In this document: positions 43,116-51,101 of the stretch, piece by piece
Layout of the letters: each line of letters starts with the position of its first letter
How positions within the stretch are numbered: position 1 is the first letter of the stretch
Origin: Streptomyces graminofaciens
GTDB lineage: Bacteria; Actinomycetota; Actinomycetes; Streptomycetales; Streptomycetaceae
Length of the DNA: 64,000 nucleotides
Assembly: GCF_030294945.1 (NCBI RefSeq)
Contig: NZ_AP018448.1
Coordinates: 7,160,001 to 7,224,000, forward strand
Reading direction: 5' to 3'
Notes under the pieces: generated by a model
The model's database searches: none
Told to the model about the DNA's origin: nothing
The model's input: the letters and a program-made list of their open reading frames with translations, nothing else
Program-made: the position numbers and the translations under genes

Positions 43116-43144
43116 AGGGCCCGCCGACGGAGTCGGTGGGCCCT
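43116..43144 (-). terminator. Hairpin terminator
   Basis: Perfect 13-bp arms AGGGCCCGCCGAC / GTCGGTGGGCCCT with a 3-bp loop, between the IS and the stop of SDR-3. Confidence 0.7.
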
Positions 43145-43249
43145 TTCGCTTGCCGGAGTTGATGGTGGGCAGACCGGCGGCCCGGTGGAGAATCCTGCGT
43201 CGGCCGGTGGTGGCGCGGCTGTTCGGAAAGCCCGGGCAGCGCCTGTGCG

Positions 43250-44065
43250 TCAGCCGGTCAGCTGGTTCATCCTGCGGATCTGCTTGTCGAAGACCGCGGC
43301 GGGAGCGAGGCGGCGCAGTACGCGTGCGCGTCCGGCCAGGGGGCCGGCGGTGTAGCGCGGCTTCGGCCTGGTGTCGGTCGCCGCCGCGACGATCGCCCTG
43401 GCGACGACGGCGGGGGCGTCGCCGTCCCTGATGGCCTCCGTCATCACGCGGTCGACGGTCTGTCGCTGCTTCGCGTACACATGTAGGGGGGTGTCGGGTT
43501 TCGCGCTGTTGGCCTCGAATCCGGTCCTGGTGTAGGCGGGTTCGACGATGAGCGCCCGGACGCCGTGGTCACGGACCTCGTGGTCCAGGGACTCGGTGTA
43601 GCCCTCGACCGCGTGCTTGGAGGCGGCGTAGGCGGCCATGTAGGGCTGGGGCAGGAACCCGAGCACGGACGAGATGTTGATGATGCGCCCGCGTCGCTGG
43701 GCACGCATGTGCGGCAGGACCGCGTTCACCATGCGCATGACCCCGAAGACGTTGGTGTCGAACATGCCCTGGGTCTGCGCGAGGGGGGTTTCCTCGGCAG
43801 CGCCCATCGAGCCGACGCCGGCGTTGTTGACCAGGACGTCGATCCGCCCGAACCGCTCGCTCACCTCCTGGACCGCTGCGGTGACCGAGGTGTCGCTGAC
43901 CACGTCGAGGCCGAGGAACGTCAAACCGCCGAGCGGGGTGACGCGTGAGGTGTCACGGCTTGTGCCGACCACGTTGAATCCGGCTGCGACCAGGGCGAGC
44001 GCGGTTTCCTTCCCGATGCCGGATGACGCACCCGTCACGAGTGCCACCGGCCGATCTGTCGTCAT
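43250..44065 (-). CDS. Short-chain dehydrogenase/reductase (SDR-3)
   Basis: 271 residues from ATG 44065 (GGGAGTCCAGG upstream). TGASSGIGKE (~12), NNAG (~83), ISSVLGFLP with catalytic Ser (~137), YAASKHAVEGY (Tyr ~152, Lys ~156). The C-terminal tail (AVFDKQIRRMNQL) matches the 'oxidoreductase/SDR' group that acts on lipids or retinol-like substrates. Divergent from TetR-1 with paired operators between them, so it should be repressed by a TetR protein of this block. Confidence 0.92.
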   Translation of the reverse strand: MTTDRPVALVTGASSGIGKETALALVAAGFNVVGTSRDTSRVTPLGGLTFLGLDVVSDTSVTAAVQEVSERFGRIDVLVNNAGVGSMGAAEETPLAQTQGMFDTNVFGVMRMVNAVLPHMRAQRRGRIINISSVLGFLPQPYMAAYAASKHAVEGYTESLDHEVRDHGVRALIVEPAYTRTGFEANSAKPDTPLHVYAKQRQTVDRVMTEAIRDGDAPAVVARAIVAAATDTRPKPRYTAGPLAGRARVLRRLAPAAVFDKQIRRMNQLTG

Positions 44066-44087
44066 CCTGGACTCCCGCACCCACTCG

Positions 44088-44125
44088 AAACCGATCAGTT
44101 TCCGCTAGGGTAAACCGATCGGTTT
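44088..44125. promoter_or_regulatory. Paired operators in the SDR-3/TetR-1 divergent promoter
   Basis: AAACCGATCAGTTT (44088-44101) and AAACCGATCGGTTT (44112-44125), 24 bp apart. The spacer contains TAGGGT on the plus strand and TACCCT on the minus strand, overlapping -10 boxes facing both ways. Both genes would be shut by one bound repressor assembly. Confidence 0.85.
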
Positions 44126-44158
44126 TCGCATGCAGGTTCAAGCAGGGAGAATGCCGCC

Positions 44159-44683
44159 ATGGGCCGGATCAGTGCGCAGGAGCGGCGTGAGGACGTCATT
44201 CGCGCGGCGATCGCCGAGTTCGCGATCGCCGGCTACCGCGGCACCACCACCGCTGCGATCGCCGAGCGGGCCGGCGTCAAGCAGCCGTATCTCTTCCGGC
44301 TTTTCCCGGACAAGAAGGCGATCTTCGTCGCCGCTCTGGTGCGGAGCGCGGAAGACACTCGCTTGGCTTTCGAGGAGGCGGCCGACGGGGTGGAGGGAGG
44401 CGAGCAAGCCCGGCAGATGATGGCGGACGCCTATGCGCAGCTGATCTCGACGCGCCCCGAAACGCTCCTGATGCAGATGCAGGGATATGCCGCCGTGGCG
44501 GCCTCCGAAGCGCAGGGCGATGACCTGATCGGTGAGGTCGTCCGGGCCGGCTGGATGAGTATCTGGGAAACCGTGCACCTGTCACTGGGCGCTGATGCCG
44601 ACAAGACCGCAAGCTTCTTCGCCTGCGGCATGCTCGGCATCACGCTTACGGCCATCGGGCTTCCAGTGGGTGCCGGGAGGTGA
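44159..44683 (+). CDS. TetR-family regulator (TetR-1)
   Basis: 174 residues. HTH TTAAIAERAGVKQPYLFRLFPDKKAI (~30-55), conserved TetR start (RREDVIRAAIAEFAIAGYRG). The ligand-binding domain is slightly short but ends normally (FFACGMLGITLTAIGLP). Divergent from SDR-3 with paired operators between, so likely autoregulated. Sequence differs from the two paralogous TetR proteins that follow. Confidence 0.92.
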   Translation: MGRISAQERREDVIRAAIAEFAIAGYRGTTTAAIAERAGVKQPYLFRLFPDKKAIFVAALVRSAEDTRLAFEEAADGVEGGEQARQMMADAYAQLISTRPETLLMQMQGYAAVAASEAQGDDLIGEVVRAGWMSIWETVHLSLGADADKTASFFACGMLGITLTAIGLPVGAGR

Positions 44684-44707
44684 GGGAGTCTTCTGGGCGG
44701 CGATGCG

Positions 44708-45277
44708 TCAGTGCACACCTGCCGCGTCGAGCAGGGTCGTCACGGTGGGCGCGACGAGCCCGGTCAGGTTGTCGGCCTGAATCCCCGCGCGGGCGCTCGC
44801 GCCGTCGAAGACCAGGCTGAGCTGCCGGGCCAGTAGATCCGGATCGCCCGCCCCGCCCTGCTCGGCCTCGGCGCGGAAGAAGGCCGTCAGGTTCGCCTTG
44901 ACCTGGTGGGCCACGCGGCTCGCGGGGTGACTCTGGTCCTTGAGCTCGATCTGCACGGCCAGATACCGACAGCCTCGGAACTCGGGCGCTCCTGCCTGCG
45001 ATTCCACCTGCTCGAAAACGTGCAGGATCCGCTCGCGGGGTGACCGGCCGTCGTCCATCGCGGGCAGGAGAGTCGCCACGTAGGCGGAGGCGCGCTCCTT
45101 CAGGCTCACTGCCAGGAGTTCGTCCTTGCTCTCGAACAGCTGATACATGGAGCGCTTCGACACCCCCGCCGCCTTGCACAGCGCCTCGACGCCGATGCTG
45201 ACGCCGTCTCGGTAGGTGAGCGTGGCCGCCGCCTCCAGCAGGCGCTCCCTGGGGCTCAGTTTCACTTCGGTGCTCAT
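44708..45277 (-). CDS. TetR-family regulator (TetR-2)
   Basis: 189 residues: SPRERLLEAAATLTYRDGVS, HTH ALCKAAGVSKRSMYQLFESK (~32-51), C-terminal TetR_C domain (FRGCRYLAVQIELKD, FDGASARAGIQ). About three quarters identical to TetR-3 at 46987, a recent duplicate. One AAACCGATCGGTTT site lies 33 bp upstream of its ATG. Convergent with TetR-1. Belongs to the QacR/YjdC-like group whose ligands are hydrophobic small molecules. Confidence 0.93.
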   Translation of the reverse strand: MSTEVKLSPRERLLEAAATLTYRDGVSIGVEALCKAAGVSKRSMYQLFESKDELLAVSLKERASAYVATLLPAMDDGRSPRERILHVFEQVESQAGAPEFRGCRYLAVQIELKDQSHPASRVAHQVKANLTAFFRAEAEQGGAGDPDLLARQLSLVFDGASARAGIQADNLTGLVAPTVTTLLDAAGVH

Positions 45278-45309
45278 GCCGTGAGGTTAACCCGGAGTGG
45301 ACGAAATGA

Positions 45310-45323
45310 AAACCGATCGGTTT
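45310..45323 (-). promoter_or_regulatory. Single operator upstream of TetR-2
   Basis: AAACCGATCGGTTT, perfect, 33 bp before the TetR-2 start. No second copy near, unlike the enzyme promoters; suggests weaker autoregulation. Confidence 0.75.
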
Positions 45324-45551
45324 CCGGAGGTCTCCGGCGAGGGCTCGGCGACGGCCTGGGGGAAGGGCCGTCGCCGAGCCATGAGGGTGTGCGCGCCTGC
45401 CGTCCCCGTCAGGACGACGCACACCGAGGCCACTCCGAGTGATGGCCCGTCTCGGGTGACCTGCCGTCGTGCCCGTACGGCGTCCTCTCCGGCTTCGTCT
45501 CCGCCGGGATGCGGTGCGGGCCCTGGCGGTCGTCAAAGGGGTGACTGCCGC

Positions 45552-46676
45552 TCATGGCGTACGGGCCTCTCGGTCGGTGGACTCGGAACGCCTCGCCGGG
45601 GGATGCCAGCCACCGGTGACTTCCTTGACGGGCTTGTGGGGGAAGCGGCGCCGGGCGTACTCCTGTGCGTGGGAGTCCGGCAGGACATACAGGGTTTCTT
45701 TCTTGTCCTGGAGCGGTCGCAGGACGGTGTCCATGAAGTTCTTGCGGTCGTCCAGGTACGGGCCCAGGACGTCCTCGCCGGAGGGGCAGACGGCGAGGCA
45801 GTAGCCGGACTTGTAACCGGGCGGAGAGCTCAGGCTCTGCCACATGGAGGCGCTCTCGGAATCGCTGACCCGGGAGCGGTAGTCGGCCGCGTCCTCGCTG
45901 TCGGCCACCGTCTGCGCCCAGTCGGTGAACCCGCTCATGAACTCTCGGTAGTTGTGCGTGGTGCAGGCCAGCGCGTCGAATGCCCCGTCCTTGGCGATGG
46001 CGCCGACCGGACAGGCGGCTACGCACAACTTGCAGTCGATGCAGGGGTTGTAGTTCAGCGCCTGCCCGTACTCGCTCACCTCCGCGTCCACCAGGACGGT
46101 GACCAGCAGCACGAAGCTGCCGAACTTCGGGTGGATGACATTGCGGTGCAGGCCCATCACGCCGAGCCCGGCGGCCACGGCGACCGTCTTGTGCGCCACC
46201 ACCCAGATTCGTTCGTTGGGGAAGCGGTCCATCTCCTGGGGAAAGCCGACGGAGGGATTGAGCGCGCGGTAGCCGGCGTCCTGTAGGGACTGGGTGACGC
46301 TGCGCGCGGCGTGGTTGGCCTGTTCGTCGGTGTGGTGGAACTCCTGGTTGGCCACGCTGCGGGCGGGGGAGCGGCAGTTGTCGCGGTTCATCCGGACCGC
46401 CATCGCGATCAGGGTGCGGGTGCCGGGCAACGCGGACAGCGCGTGCTCGCGCTCGCCGGCCAGGTCCGGGTGGTCCAGGCTGACCGCGGCGACGTCGTCC
46501 GCCCCGGCTGCCAGGCACAGCTCGCGCAGCCAGGCCGCGTCGATCACCGCGGGCGGGCGGCCCGCGTCACCGGTCCCGCGCCGGGCGAGTACGGCCCGTA
46601 CCGACGGGTGGGCCGCCAGCTTCGCCGGAAGCGGGGGACGGGTGGGTTGCCCCTCGGTGCCTCGCGCGGCAGTCAT
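45552..46676 (-). CDS. 4Fe-4S reductase-like protein (reductive-dehalogenase/QueG-related)
   Basis: 374 residues from ATG 46676 (TAGGAGCATGT upstream). Residues ~45-200 resemble the B12-binding-type N-domain of epoxyqueuosine reductase/reductive dehalogenases (DDVAAVSLDHPDL, MAVRMN, GVMGLHRNVIHPKFGSFV). The ferredoxin segment CIDCKLCVAACPVGAI (~212) holds a CxxCxxCxxxCP motif; a second CLAVCPSGED (~300) supplies further ligands. No Tat signal, so cytosolic. Probably a reductase with two Fe-S clusters; cobalamin use is inferred from family. Its promoter carries paired operators, placing it in the TetR regulon. Confidence 0.8.
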   Translation of the reverse strand: MTAARGTEGQPTRPPLPAKLAAHPSVRAVLARRGTGDAGRPPAVIDAAWLRELCLAAGADDVAAVSLDHPDLAGEREHALSALPGTRTLIAMAVRMNRDNCRSPARSVANQEFHHTDEQANHAARSVTQSLQDAGYRALNPSVGFPQEMDRFPNERIWVVAHKTVAVAAGLGVMGLHRNVIHPKFGSFVLLVTVLVDAEVSEYGQALNYNPCIDCKLCVAACPVGAIAKDGAFDALACTTHNYREFMSGFTDWAQTVADSEDAADYRSRVSDSESASMWQSLSSPPGYKSGYCLAVCPSGEDVLGPYLDDRKNFMDTVLRPLQDKKETLYVLPDSHAQEYARRRFPHKPVKEVTGGWHPPARRSESTDREARTP

Positions 46677-46722
46677 ACATGCTCCTAGGGGTGCGGGTAC
46701 AAGGCTCGCCGCCACGGGCGAG

Positions 46723-46759
46723 AAACCGATCAGTTTCACCACCGTAAACCGATCGGTTT
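46723..46759 (-). promoter_or_regulatory. Paired operators, 4Fe-4S gene
   Basis: AAACCGATCAGTTT (46723-46736) and AAACCGATCGGTTT (46746-46759), 23 bp apart, 47 bp upstream of the start. TACGGT between them on the minus strand fits a -10 box. Confidence 0.82.
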
Positions 46760-46986
46760 TCGCGCGCAAGCCCAAGCGGCGAGCCTCTCCTTCGGACTGT
46801 CGATCAGGTTCCTCGCGGGCGTCGGCGATCGATCGTCGGGCGATCAGGGCTCAGCCCGCGAGTCAGGCCGGGGTGCCGGCCTTCGGCTGGCAACGGGCTT
46901 GGGCCCCATGGGAGTTGCTCGGTCGCCGGGCGCGGCTGCGGCTTGCCGAGTGCATCGCTCGCCGCGGCTGTTCGTCACGCGATGCG

Positions 46987-47556
46987 TCAGCGCATGTCCG
47001 CCGCATCGAGCAGTACGGCCACGGTGGGAGCGATGAGACCGGCCGGCGTGTCGGCTTTGATTCCCGCGCGGGCGCTGGCGCCGTCGAAGACCAGGATCAG
47101 CTGACGGGCCAGCAGGTACGGGTCGTTCGCCCCGCCCTGTTCGGCCTCGGCGCGGAAGAAGTCTGTCAGGTTCTCCTTGACCCGATCGGCCACCCGGCTC
47201 GCGGGGTGGCTCGGGTCCTTGAGCTCGATCTGTACGACGAGGTACCGGCAGCCCTGGAAGTCGGGTGCACCCGCCTGCGCCTCCGCCTGTTCGAAGACAT
47301 GCAGGATCCGCTCTCGGGGTGGACGGTTGTCGTCCGTCGCGGGAAGGAGTGCCGTCACATAGGCGGAGGCGCGTTCCTCCAGGCTCGCCGTCAGCAGTTC
47401 GCCTTTGCTCTCGAACAGCTTGTACATGGAGCGCTTGGACACTCCCGCCGCCTTGCACAGCGTGTCGACGCCGACGTTGACGCCGTCTCGGTAGGTGAGC
47501 GTGGCCGCTGCCTCCAGCAGTCGCTCTCGGGAGCTTGGCATTGCTTCGGTGGTCAT
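46987..47556 (-). CDS. TetR-family regulator (TetR-3), paralogue of TetR-2
   Basis: 189 residues with the same organisation as TetR-2: SSRERLLEAAATLTYRDGVN, HTH TLCKAAGVSKRSMYKLFESK and FQGCRYLVVQIELKD. The recognition helix differs from TetR-2 only in a Tyr-Gln to Tyr-Lys change, so both probably recognise the same DNA. A single operator lies 33 bp upstream of its ATG, the same distance as for TetR-2. Duplication of a repressor with its operator. Confidence 0.93.
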   Translation of the reverse strand: MTTEAMPSSRERLLEAAATLTYRDGVNVGVDTLCKAAGVSKRSMYKLFESKGELLTASLEERASAYVTALLPATDDNRPPRERILHVFEQAEAQAGAPDFQGCRYLVVQIELKDPSHPASRVADRVKENLTDFFRAEAEQGGANDPYLLARQLILVFDGASARAGIKADTPAGLIAPTVAVLLDAADMR

Positions 47557-47860
47557 ATTGCGAGGTTAACTCGATTCCGGCCTATGGGAAACCGATCGGT
47601 TTACGATGCTGGCCGGGGTGCTCTACGGCGCCGCCCACGGCCGAGTCGGTTCGGCGCCGCCGCCGTGGTCTCCAGAATGGTCGGTGTGTCTCACCGGCCT
47701 CGGAAGCTCGGCCCCATCGTGCGTGCCCTCGACCGGCGATGACGGGTTTGCCGAGGACGGAACGCACGGGACCGTCTCGGAGATGCCCCTGTCCTGCGCT
47801 GATGTGTGCCTGGAGCGCACCGATCAGCGCAGGACATTTCTCACCACGGTGGATTCGGGC
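47557..47860. other. No gene
   Basis: 304 bp between the TetR-3 start and the end of the MFS gene. Apart from the operator at 47589 nothing recognised; plus-strand frames lack family motifs. Confidence 0.45.
47589..47602. promoter_or_regulatory. Single operator upstream of TetR-3
   Basis: Perfect AAACCGATCGGTTT. On its plus-strand side TACGAT follows immediately, as in the enzyme promoters, but no gene follows rightward; either a truncated promoter or the autoregulatory site of TetR-3. Confidence 0.75.
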
Positions 47861-49360
47861 TCAGTGGGCGATCACAGGCTCGCCCTCCGACGGCGCCAGA
47901 GCTGAATTCGGCATCAGGAACGCCGTGAGCACCGCGCCGACCACGAAGATCCCGGCGCCCCAGGCCAGGGTGGCCGTGTAGCTCTCGACCCCGGCCTGGG
48001 CCATGGTCAGTGCGCCCGGCTTGTGCGAGGAGAGGTAGTCGGTCGCGGCCGATGAGGCGACGGTGGTCAGCAGCGCCGTGCTGATCGAGCCGCCCACCTG
48101 CTGGCTGGTGTTGATCAGTGCCGAGGCGACGCCCGCGTCCTCGTGGTGCACGCCTGCGGTCGCACCCTGGAACGAGGTGGTCATCACCGCACCGATACCG
48201 AGACCCAACAGGATCATGCCCGGCATGATGTCGGCGACGTAGCCGCTGTCCAGCGTGAGCCGGGTCAACAGGGCCATGCCGGACGCGGAGACCAGGAAGC
48301 CGGCGATGACCACGACCTTCGGGCCGACCTTGGGCAACAGCAGCGAAGGCACCGTGGTCGACGAGGCGACGATGCCCCCGACCATCGGCAGGAAGGACAG
48401 ACCGGCCTCGATCGGCGAGTAGCCGATGCTGGCCTCCAGGTAGTAGGTCAGGAACAGGAAGATCGAGAACATCCCCATGCCCAGGACGAACACGGCCAGG
48501 AACGAACCACCTCGGGTCCGGTCCAGCACGACGCGCAGCGGCAGCAGCGGATGCGCGACCCTGAGCTCCAGCCAGGCGAATACCGCGAGCAGCACCACGC
48601 CGCTGATCATGGAGCCGAGGGCGACCGGGTCGGTCCAACTGGTGGATTCGACGTGCGCGAACCCGTAGACGATGCCGAACAGTGCGGCGCTCACCACGAC
48701 GGTGCCAGGAATGTCGATCTTGGGCCGCTCGGTGAGCGCGGGCTTGGCCAGCAACAGCAGCGCACCGGCCAGCGCGACGCCCGCGAAGATGACGTTCACG
48801 TACATCACCCAACGCCACGACGCCCATTCGGTCAGCATGCCGCCGAGCAGGAGTCCGACCGCGGCGCCCGCACCTGACAACGCACTGAAGATGCCGAAGG
48901 CTTTCGGCCTTTCGGCCGGGTCGGTGAAGGTCACGCTGAGCAGCGAGAGCGCCGCAGGCGCGAGCAGCGCGGCGAACAGTCCCTGGGCCACACGTGCCGC
49001 CACAAGTATGTCGAAGCTGCCGGCCGCGCCGCCGACGACGGATGCGGCCGCGAAACCGATCAGGCCGGTCACGAAGGTCGTACGTCGACCGAACAGGTCA
49101 CCGAGTCGGCCCCCGAGCAGCAGCAGGCTGCCGAACGCCAGGGCGTACCCCGTGATGACCCACTGCCGGCTGCCGTCACTGAAACCGAGGTCATGCTGCG
49201 CTTCGGGCAGCGCGATGTTCACGACGGTCGCGTCGAGCGTGACCATGAGCTGTGCCACGCCCAGCACGACGAGCACCCACCAGCGCACGGCATGTGAGCC
49301 GCGGCGGCCCGAGTCTGTTTTCCCGGAAGCGGGCGCTCCGCGGTCGAAGGTGGTACTCAC
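47861..49360 (-). CDS. DHA2-family (EmrB/QacA) MFS drug exporter
   Basis: 499 residues from GTG 49360 (GAGGAGAAAA upstream). About 14 hydrophobic helices. Helix-1 motif C-like VTLDATVVNIALPEAQHDL (~41), loop motif GGRLGDLFGRR (~83), and the antiporter motif C stretch SGAGAAVGLLLGG (~147). Proton-driven exporter of hydrophobic drugs; with the repressors, SDRs and hydrolase nearby it probably exports the same toxic compound or its metabolites. Paired operators lie upstream. Confidence 0.92.
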   Translation of the reverse strand: MSTTFDRGAPASGKTDSGRRGSHAVRWWVLVVLGVAQLMVTLDATVVNIALPEAQHDLGFSDGSRQWVITGYALAFGSLLLLGGRLGDLFGRRTTFVTGLIGFAAASVVGGAAGSFDILVAARVAQGLFAALLAPAALSLLSVTFTDPAERPKAFGIFSALSGAGAAVGLLLGGMLTEWASWRWVMYVNVIFAGVALAGALLLLAKPALTERPKIDIPGTVVVSAALFGIVYGFAHVESTSWTDPVALGSMISGVVLLAVFAWLELRVAHPLLPLRVVLDRTRGGSFLAVFVLGMGMFSIFLFLTYYLEASIGYSPIEAGLSFLPMVGGIVASSTTVPSLLLPKVGPKVVVIAGFLVSASGMALLTRLTLDSGYVADIMPGMILLGLGIGAVMTTSFQGATAGVHHEDAGVASALINTSQQVGGSISTALLTTVASSAATDYLSSHKPGALTMAQAGVESYTATLAWGAGIFVVGAVLTAFLMPNSALAPSEGEPVIAH

Positions 49361-49401
49361 TTTTCTCCTCAGTCGCTGGGCATGGGCCGACCGTCGGCCA
49401 G

Positions 49402-49439
49402 AAACCGATCGGTTTCCACTTAGGGAAACAGATCGGTTT
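49402..49439 (-). promoter_or_regulatory. Paired operators, MFS exporter
   Basis: AAACCGATCGGTTT (49402-49415) and AAACAGATCGGTTT (49426-49439), 24 bp apart, 42 bp upstream of the GTG. One arm has a single mismatch. Confidence 0.82.
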
Positions 49440-49761
49440 CCTCGGTGCAAGTGAACGTGTCGCATCTGGCCCGGGAGTGACCCGACAGGGGCGAAGTCCG
49501 CGTAGGCCGACGGTGCTGCCTCGACCGCCCCCTGGTTGTTCGGCGTCGACGCCTTGTGCCGCACCTTCAAGACCGGGCGCGACCGCCGCGACCACCGGCC
49601 TTGTGGACCTCTTGGCCATGAAGGGGAGCCGCCTCGAACTGCGCGACCTCGTCTCCGGCGGCGTGGTGACCGTGGGCCCGGCCGCCGGGCCTGCGAGGCG
49701 ACCACGTCCACGGGTACGGACCGCCCCGGTGAAGCCGGGGGGCTGCTGGGCTTGCGCCTGG
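49440..49761. other. No gene
   Basis: 322 bp between two operator pairs, no supported ORF. GC-rich frames contain no motif. Could be remains of a gene once driven by one of the flanking promoters. Confidence 0.4.
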
Positions 49762-49799
49762 AAACCGCTCGGTTTACCTTGGTGGAAACCGAGCGGTTT
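49762..49799 (+). promoter_or_regulatory. Paired variant operators, alpha/beta hydrolase
   Basis: AAACCGCTCGGTTT (49762-49775) and AAACCGAGCGGTTT (49786-49799), 24 bp apart, each with one change from the consensus, and TACCTT between as -10. The following 35 bp match the SDR-1 leader, including ATGACYGTTTTG, so this promoter is a copy of the SDR-1 promoter with a vestigial start codon at 49820. Confidence 0.8.
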
Positions 49800-49862
49800 C
49801 TCATTCTCCGGTGAGAGTCATGACCGTTTTGGTGATCCACTCACACCCAAGGAGTCGGCGAG

Positions 49863-50741
49863 ATGCCCAGCCAGGAGTCACGTCCCACGATTCACATTCA
49901 GGGGACCACCAGCCACACCATCGCCCCGCGCGCGGGATCCGGCGGCCGCGAGGGAACGCTGCGCTACCTCAGAGCCGGCACCGGCGCTCCGCTGGTCCTG
50001 CTGCACACCGTGCGCACCCAGGCCGAGCACTTCCGCCACCTCATCCCGCTGATCGCGGACCGGTACACCGTGTACGCCCTCGACCTGCCGGGGATGGGCT
50101 ACTCCGAGATCGTGCCCGGGGCGTCGTACGACGAGCCCGCGATGCGCGCGGGCGTCGAGCGGCTGCTGACCGAACTCGACCTGAATGACGTGACGTTGGT
50201 CGGGGAGTCCATGGGGGCGGTGCTCGCCCTGACCGCCGCGGCCGACCTGCCCGAGCGGGTGCGGCGCGTCGTCGCGGTGAACACGTACGACTTCCCCGGC
50301 GGGATCGCCCGCTCCAGTCTTCTCGCCCGTGTGGTGGTCAGCGGTGTCCTCACTCCGGGAGTGGGCCCGGTGGTCGCCGGGGTGGAGCCCAAGCCCGTCG
50401 TCCGCAGGATCCTGCAGGGCGGGCTGGTCGACAAGACCGCGCTGCGGGAGGACTACCTCGACGAACTCCTCCAGGTGGGCAGCCGCCCCGGCTACTCGAC
50501 CGTCGCCCGAGCCGTGTACCAGAGCCTGCCCAGCCTCATCGCCGCCCGCTCGCGCTACCCCGAGGTCAAGGCACCCGTCCACCTCGTCTACGGGGAGCAC
50601 GACTGGTCCCGGCCCTCGGACCGGCAAGCCGACAAGAAGCTGCTGCCGGCCGCCGATTTCACGCAGGTGCCGGGAGCAGGCCACTTCATCGCCTTGGAAC
50701 GGCCCGATCTGCTGGCCGACCTGCTGAACGCGGTGGCCTGA
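49863..50741 (+). CDS. Alpha/beta hydrolase
   Basis: 292 residues from ATG after AAGGAGTCGGCGAG. LVLLHTVRTQAEHF (oxyanion loop; the usual HG is HT here), ALDLPGMGYSE, nucleophile elbow VGESMGAVLAL (Ser ~117), acid in VYGEHDWSRP (~241) and His in VPGAGHFIALERP (~272). Typical of C-C bond hydrolases, epoxide hydrolases or haloperoxidase-like enzymes; the nucleophile being Ser argues against dehalogenase/epoxide hydrolase activity. Under paired variant operators; downstream is an NmrA-type remnant. Confidence 0.92.
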   Translation: MPSQESRPTIHIQGTTSHTIAPRAGSGGREGTLRYLRAGTGAPLVLLHTVRTQAEHFRHLIPLIADRYTVYALDLPGMGYSEIVPGASYDEPAMRAGVERLLTELDLNDVTLVGESMGAVLALTAAADLPERVRRVVAVNTYDFPGGIARSSLLARVVVSGVLTPGVGPVVAGVEPKPVVRRILQGGLVDKTALREDYLDELLQVGSRPGYSTVARAVYQSLPSLIAARSRYPEVKAPVHLVYGEHDWSRPSDRQADKKLLPAADFTQVPGAGHFIALERPDLLADLLNAVA

Positions 50742-50784
50742 CGGTCCCGGGAACGCCGTAGCCACCCGCGTTCGGGTGTAGTGC

Positions 50785-51101
50785 GTGACCGGGGACCGGG
50801 TCGCGGACGTCACCGGTGTGGTCTCCGTTGGACAGTACCCGGCCAACAGCGGAGAGGACCTGGCCGAGGCGTTCAGCACCCGGCTCGGGCGGACCGTGAC
50901 CTACGAGGCGACCGACCCCCACGCCTTCTTCGCGCCGCTCGCACCCGCGAGGGGCGAGCAAGCCCTTGCCGCCGTCGCGGACAGGTACCGAGCCCTCAGT
51001 ACGCAGCCGGACCACTCGATCACAGCCGAGCGCTCCGCCCGGAAGCTCCTCGGTGTGCCCCCCGGACCGCTGGCCAGTGGCCGGCCGACATCGATCTCTG
51101 A
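50785..51101 (+). pseudogene. NmrA-like protein, C-terminal remnant
   Basis: Begins VTGDRVADVTGVVSVGQYPA in frame 1 and reads EDLAEAFSTRLGRTVTYEAT, RKLLGVPPGPLA. The natural ending (ADIDL and stop, 51101) is in another frame after a shift near 51075. This matches the substrate-side half of NAD(P)-binding NmrA/HSCARG-type reductases; the Rossmann half is missing. A complete family member lies at 52411. Confidence 0.65.

Noticed and set aside
47606..47905. Plus-strand gene after the single operator at 47589
   Set aside because: The open frame has no ribosome site, no family motif and overlaps the end of the MFS gene; codon use is poor.
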